The notes under the pieces were generated by a model that worked only from the letters and a program-made list of their open reading frames with translations, was not told the origin of the DNA and did not search any database. This document shows, piece after piece, positions 41,541-45,027 of a stretch of DNA of 45,027 nt; the first letter of the stretch is position 1, and every line of letters starts with the position of its first letter. Position numbers and translations under genes: made by a program. This stretch comes from Actinomycetota bacterium (GTDB lineage: Bacteria; Actinomycetota; Actinomycetes; S36-B12; GCA-2699445). The stretch is from NCBI GenBank assembly GCA_020438795.1, contig JAGQTY010000025.1, positions 1 through 45,027 on the forward strand. The letters run 5' to 3'.

Positions 41541-42497
41541 GTGCAGTCGGCGCCGCTCCTCGCCAGGCTGCTCCCCATGCTGCTGGCCATCGGAGTCGGC
41601 GTACTGATCGTGACGCAGGCGCGGCTCAACTCCGAGATCGTCGCACTGGGACTGGCCCCGGCGAGTGCTGCGCTGCTCACCTTCGGTACGGGCATGACGG
41701 TCACCGTCGTGCTGACGGCCCTGGTGCCGAGGTTGCGGCTCGGGCTCGGGCAGTTGCGTCGGCAGCTGTCAGCGGGGCGTGCCGGCGGCCTGGCCTGGTG
41801 GTACCTGCTGGGCGGTTTGGGTGGCGCCTTCTTCGTGACCACCCAGGGGGTCGCCGGGCCGGTGATCGGTGTGGCGGTGTTCAGTGTGGCGGTCGTCGCG
41901 GGTCAGACATCCAACTCACTGCTGGTGGACCGTCTCGGGCTCGGCCCGGCTGGCGTGCTGGTGGTGACAGGCCCTCGTGTCGCAGGCGCGCTGCTGGCCG
42001 TGGTGGGCGTCGCCGTCGCTTCCTGGCAGCAACTGTCCGGCGGAGCCCTGGGGCTCGTCCTGCTGACCGTGCTGGCCGGTGGGATGACCGCTTGGCAACA
42101 GGCGGTGAACGGCCGGGTCGCACTGGCGGCAGGGCATGTCTGGATCGCCGGGCTGGTGAACTTCCTCGTGGGCTTCCTGGTACTGCTCGTCGTGTCGCTC
42201 ATCCTGACCCGGTGGCCGGATCCTGACGCCCTGCGTTGGTGGATGCCGCTGGCGGGCCTGTGCGGGCTGTCGTTCATCGTGCTCGGTGCGTGGGTGGTGC
42301 GGCGCCTCGGGGTGCTGTTGATGCTGTTGTTCGTGGTAGCCGGACAGGTCTTCGGCGGGATTGCGATCACGCTCTGGTGGCCGGTCGGTGACGGGTCAGT
42401 GAGCGTCGCGGTCTGGTGCGGCGCATTCCTCACCCTCGCCGCCGCCGGGCTTGCCGGGTGGCGCCGGGCCCCGGCGCCAGATCGGTCACACTTCTGA
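41541..42497 (+). CDS. DMT-type membrane transporter, DUF606/YdcZ-like tandem protein
   Basis: This 318-residue protein has about ten TM segments in two similar halves. The first half has GVLIVTQARLNSEIVALG and GLAWWYLLGGLGGAFFVTTQ, the second GMTAWQQAVNGRVALAAG and RWWMPLAGLCGLSFIVLGAW. The repeated (Q)xxxN(S/G) and W(W/Y)xxLxGLxGxxF blocks mark the DUF606 (YdcZ) branch of drug/metabolite transporters as a fused pair. The substrate is unknown. It is a single gene with a leaderless-type promoter, divergent from sdhC. Confidence 0.82.
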   Translation: MQSAPLLARLLPMLLAIGVGVLIVTQARLNSEIVALGLAPASAALLTFGTGMTVTVVLTALVPRLRLGLGQLRRQLSAGRAGGLAWWYLLGGLGGAFFVTTQGVAGPVIGVAVFSVAVVAGQTSNSLLVDRLGLGPAGVLVVTGPRVAGALLAVVGVAVASWQQLSGGALGLVLLTVLAGGMTAWQQAVNGRVALAAGHVWIAGLVNFLVGFLVLLVVSLILTRWPDPDALRWWMPLAGLCGLSFIVLGAWVVRRLGVLLMLLFVVAGQVFGGIAITLWWPVGDGSVSVAVWCGAFLTLAAAGLAGWRRAPAPDRSHF

Positions 42498-42529
42498 GCA
42501 CTGGAGCCTGAGGCCTTGGCGTCACGGAT

Positions 42530-42535
42530 TACGCT
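42530..42535 (+). promoter_or_regulatory. Leaderless-type -10 box TACGCT for mutA
   Basis: TACGCT is followed by 6 nt and ATG 42542. No ribosome binding site precedes the ATG. Confidence 0.5.
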
Positions 42536-42541
42536 GGGCTT

Positions 42542-44320
42542 ATGAGTGACCTACGTCCGCTCGCGGGAGAATTTCCTCCGGCTGATCGCGAACAGTGGCA
42601 AGCGCTGGCGGCCAAGGCCCTGAGCCGTGGCGGCCGCGAGGTCAGCCCCGACGACGTCGAGGCGCTCATGGGCACACCGACCGATGACGGCTACACCGTG
42701 GCCGCGCTCTACACTGCGGCCGATGACAGCAACGTCCGCGAGCCGGAGCGCCCCGGTGAGCCGGACTTCCGCCGTGGAGAGGTGGTCCAGGGCTGGCAGG
42801 TCCGGCAACGGCTCGAGGGCCTGCCCGGGCCCTCAGTCATCGCGGAGGAATTGGCCGGCGGTACGCAGGGGCTCTGGCTGGCCCCGCCGGTGGACCGCGA
42901 GGCCCATGACAGCGTGCTGAGCCTGATCGAGGGAATCGACACCGGGACGACCGCGGTCGTACTGGATGCGCTGGCCTGCCCGCTCAGTGCCCACGAGGCG
43001 CTGTTGCGCCGTTTCAAGGAGCAGGGCGCTGCGCCCGGAAGCGGGCTCGGACTCGACCCGATCGGCAACCTGGCTGCCACCGCCCGCAGCGGTGACGTGG
43101 AAGGCGCGGTCGAACTGGCGGGCAGAGTGCTGGGCCTCGACGCTGATGTCACGGCCTTCACGATCGACGCCACCGTCTACCACGAGGCGGGAGCCTCATT
43201 CGGTGAGGAGATCGGCACCGCTGCCGCTGCGGGCCTGTCCACGATGCGGCGGCTGATCGCCGCCGGAATCGACGTCGAGGATGCCGCCAAGCTGCTCGAG
43301 TTCCGGTTCGCGGTCACCGACGATCAGTTCGCCTCCATCGCCAAGCTCCGCGCGGCCCGCCTGGTCTGGAACCGTGTTCTCGAGGTCGCTGGAGTCAGTG
43401 AGCCAGCGGCGCAGCGACAGCACGCGGTGACATCGTGGGTGATGCTGTCGCAGCGTGATGTCTGGGTGAACATCCTGCGCAACACGGTGGCCGCTTTCGC
43501 AGCTGGGGCCGGTGGTGCCCAGGCGCTCACCGTGCTGCCGCACACCGCGGCACTGGCCCCGGCCGATGAGTTCGCCCGGCGAGTGGCTCGCAACATCAGC
43601 CATCTGCTCCTCGAGGAGTCGCATGTCGGCGCGGTCGTGGACCCCATCGGCGGCTCCTGGTACGGGGAACGGCGCACGGTCGAGATCGCCACTGCGGCCT
43701 GGGAATGGTTGCAGGAGCTCGAAGGTTCCGGGGGGCTGCGCCGCTGTCTGGACTCAGGTGTGGTGGGAGACCGGTTCGATCGCACCTGGCGGGTGAAATC
43801 GGACCAGATCGACCAGCGCAGCGCCCCCCTCACCGGGGTGAGCGAGTTCCCCGACGACAAGCGGCTGACCGCGCTACCGGACCCATACGTCCGCCCCGGT
43901 GGCGGGCTTCCCAAACGGCGCTGGGCGCAGGGCTTCGAAGCACTGCGCGATCGTGCTGACGCGGCGGTGGCAGCCGGTCGCAGTGTCACTGTGCGACTGC
44001 TCGCACTGGGCAGCCTGGCTGAGAACTCCGCAAGGGTCGGTTTCGCCAGAAACCTCTTCGCGGCAGGTGGCATCGACTGCGAGGTCGTCGGGGTGGAGGA
44101 TGACTGGCCGGAGTCGGGTGTCGTGTGCGTATGCGGCACCGACAAGGCCTATGAGGAGTCCTTGAGCGACCTACTCGCCGGGGCGCCCGAAGCCGTGAGC
44201 CTCTATGTCGCCGGCAAGCCCAAGCGGGGTGCCGATCGCCCGGACATCACCTATATCCATGTCGGCTGCGATGCAACCGAGATCCTTGAGCAGACCCTGG
44301 CCCGCTTGGAGGTCTCATGA
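42542..44320 (+). CDS. mutA: Methylmalonyl-CoA mutase small (beta) subunit
   Basis: This 592-residue protein is the non-catalytic partner of MutB in the heterodimeric mutase that interconverts methylmalonyl-CoA and succinyl-CoA. The TIM-barrel half spans about 40-420 ([54 protein letters not shown]). The C-terminal B12-type domain (about 460-592) lacks the DxHxxG cobalamin motif, as usual for this subunit. ATG 42542 is placed by the leaderless-type box. Its stop overlaps mutB as ATGA. Confidence 0.93.
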   Translation: MSDLRPLAGEFPPADREQWQALAAKALSRGGREVSPDDVEALMGTPTDDGYTVAALYTAADDSNVREPERPGEPDFRRGEVVQGWQVRQRLEGLPGPSVIAEELAGGTQGLWLAPPVDREAHDSVLSLIEGIDTGTTAVVLDALACPLSAHEALLRRFKEQGAAPGSGLGLDPIGNLAATARSGDVEGAVELAGRVLGLDADVTAFTIDATVYHEAGASFGEEIGTAAAAGLSTMRRLIAAGIDVEDAAKLLEFRFAVTDDQFASIAKLRAARLVWNRVLEVAGVSEPAAQRQHAVTSWVMLSQRDVWVNILRNTVAAFAAGAGGAQALTVLPHTAALAPADEFARRVARNISHLLLEESHVGAVVDPIGGSWYGERRTVEIATAAWEWLQELEGSGGLRRCLDSGVVGDRFDRTWRVKSDQIDQRSAPLTGVSEFPDDKRLTALPDPYVRPGGGLPKRRWAQGFEALRDRADAAVAAGRSVTVRLLALGSLAENSARVGFARNLFAAGGIDCEVVGVEDDWPESGVVCVCGTDKAYEESLSDLLAGAPEAVSLYVAGKPKRGADRPDITYIHVGCDATEILEQTLARLEVS

Positions 44321-45027
44321 GCGCCCAGATCCCCAGCCTGGCGACCCTGCCCCTGTGGCCCGAACTGCCGCGGGAGGTGCGCGGTCTCGAGGGTCATGAG
44401 CCCCGCGGGCATCATCCCGAGGGTGCCTCAGGTGCCGAGCACACCGACCCGGAGCCCGCCTGGGTCACTCCCGAAGGCATCGGGATCGCTGACTTCTACA
44501 CCGAAGCCGACACAGTGGGCCTCGACTTCCTCAACACGTATCCGGGCATTCCCCCGTACCTGCGGGGTCCGTATCCCACGATGTACAACACGCGCCCGTG
44601 GACCATCAGGCAGTACGCGGGCTTTTCGACTGCCGAGGAATCGAATGCCTTCTACCGGCGCAACCTCGCGGCCGGTCAGAAAGGACTATCGGTGGCGTTC
44701 GACCTCGCCACGCACCGCGGCTATGACAGCGACCATCCCCGGGTGACCGGCGACGTCGGCATGGCCGGGGTCGCGATCGACTCCATCCTGGACATGCAGC
44801 AGTTGTTCGACGGGATTCCACTGGACCGGATGAGCGTGTCCATGACGATGAACGGGGCCGTGCTGCCGATCATGGCACTCTTCATCGTCGCTGCCGAGGA
44901 GCAGGGCGTCTCGCCCGAGCAGCTGACCGGGACCATCCAGAACGACATCCTCAAGGAGTTCATGGTCCGCAACACCTACATCTACCCGCCCGGGCCGAGC
45001 ATGACGATCATCTCGGATATCTTCGCC
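44317..45027 (+). CDS. mutB: Methylmalonyl-CoA mutase large (alpha) subunit, N-terminal part
   Basis: The frame opens at ATG 44317 and stays open to the window end (237 codons), so the stop lies outside. It contains [20 protein letters not shown] and [14 protein letters not shown], then [18 protein letters not shown] and [12 protein letters not shown], all of the catalytic MutB barrel. YNTRPWT includes the tyrosine and arginine that hold the CoA ester. The insert near residues 25-50 is rich in His, Gly and Glu. It needs adenosylcobalamin. The pair with mutA marks propionate or odd-chain metabolism feeding succinyl-CoA. Confidence 0.96.
   Translation, partial: MSAQIPSLATLPLWPELPREVRGLEGHEPRGHHPEGASGAEHTDPEPAWVTPEGIGIADFYTEADTVGLDFLNTYPGIPPYLRGPYPTMYNTRPWTIRQYAGFSTAEESNAFYRRNLAAGQKGLSVAFDLATHRGYDSDHPRVTGDVGMAGVAIDSILDMQQLFDGIPLDRMSVSMTMNGAVLPIMALFIVAAEEQGVSPEQLTGTIQNDILKEFMVRNTYIYPPGPSMTIISDIFA

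Noticed and set aside
1..45027. Search by eye for CRISPR arrays, tRNA genes, insertion sequences, phage genes and direct repeats at the edges of the glycan block
   Set aside because: None seen. Reading by eye could miss a divergent tRNA or a short direct repeat.

Overview
The window is a stretch of high-GC chromosome from an actinobacterium (Actinomycetota). The evidence is the GC-rich third codon positions, frequent GTG/TTG starts, four-base ATGA/GTGA gene junctions, probable leaderless genes with a TANNNT box 6-7 nt before the start codon, and actinobacterial gene neighbours such as folD followed by a DUF3017 gene. I cannot name the genus. There is no rRNA, tRNA, insertion sequence, phage gene or CRISPR array that I can recognise.

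Layout. (1) 1-1706: the end of purN and all of purH (last steps of IMP synthesis). (2) 1842-24587: a block of about 23 kb for a cell-surface glycan, placed between purH and folD. It holds seven cytosolic glycosyltransferase-like proteins and one derived relative of them, three methyltransferases, two acyltransferase-3 membrane enzymes, two sulfotransferases, two nucleotide-sugar dehydratase/reductase genes (GDP-mannose type), one AftB-like GT-C membrane glycosyltransferase and one further polytopic protein. No flippase, ABC exporter, polymerase or initiating phosphosugar transferase is visible, so the locus cannot be self-sufficient. (3) 24584-30261: folD, DUF3017, malate dehydrogenase, isocitrate dehydrogenase, exonuclease III and a CorC/HlyC-type membrane protein. 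(4) 30262-38003: a second membrane-glycosyltransferase region, with three paralogous GT-C-like proteins (30559, 34013, 36636) and a second AftB-like protein (32314), interleaved with a DUF2277 gene and trpS. (5) 38041-41350: sdhCDAB on the minus strand. (6) 41541-45027: a DMT-type transporter and mutA plus the start of mutB (methylmalonyl-CoA mutase).

How the parts may work together (inference). Gmd-type enzymes would make a GDP-6-deoxyhexose. Cytosolic GT2/GT4 enzymes would build an oligosaccharide, and methyl and sulfate groups would be added inside the cell. Acyltransferase-3 proteins and GT-C enzymes using lipid-linked sugars would finish it on the outer face of the membrane. The most distinctive family is a set of four related GT-B-like proteins (5672, 6859, 11886, 13156). 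Two of them carry an inserted beta-rich domain of about 120-140 residues that also seems to form the tail of the FkbM methyltransferase at 1842. The three-copy GT-C family and the two AftB-like copies suggest that the 30-38 kb region serves the same glycan.

Regulatory reading. Recurrent TANNNT boxes mark most transcription units. A 55-codon ORF at 30395-30562, too short for ordinary gene calling, has a leaderless-type promoter and is joined by ATGA to the first GT-C gene.
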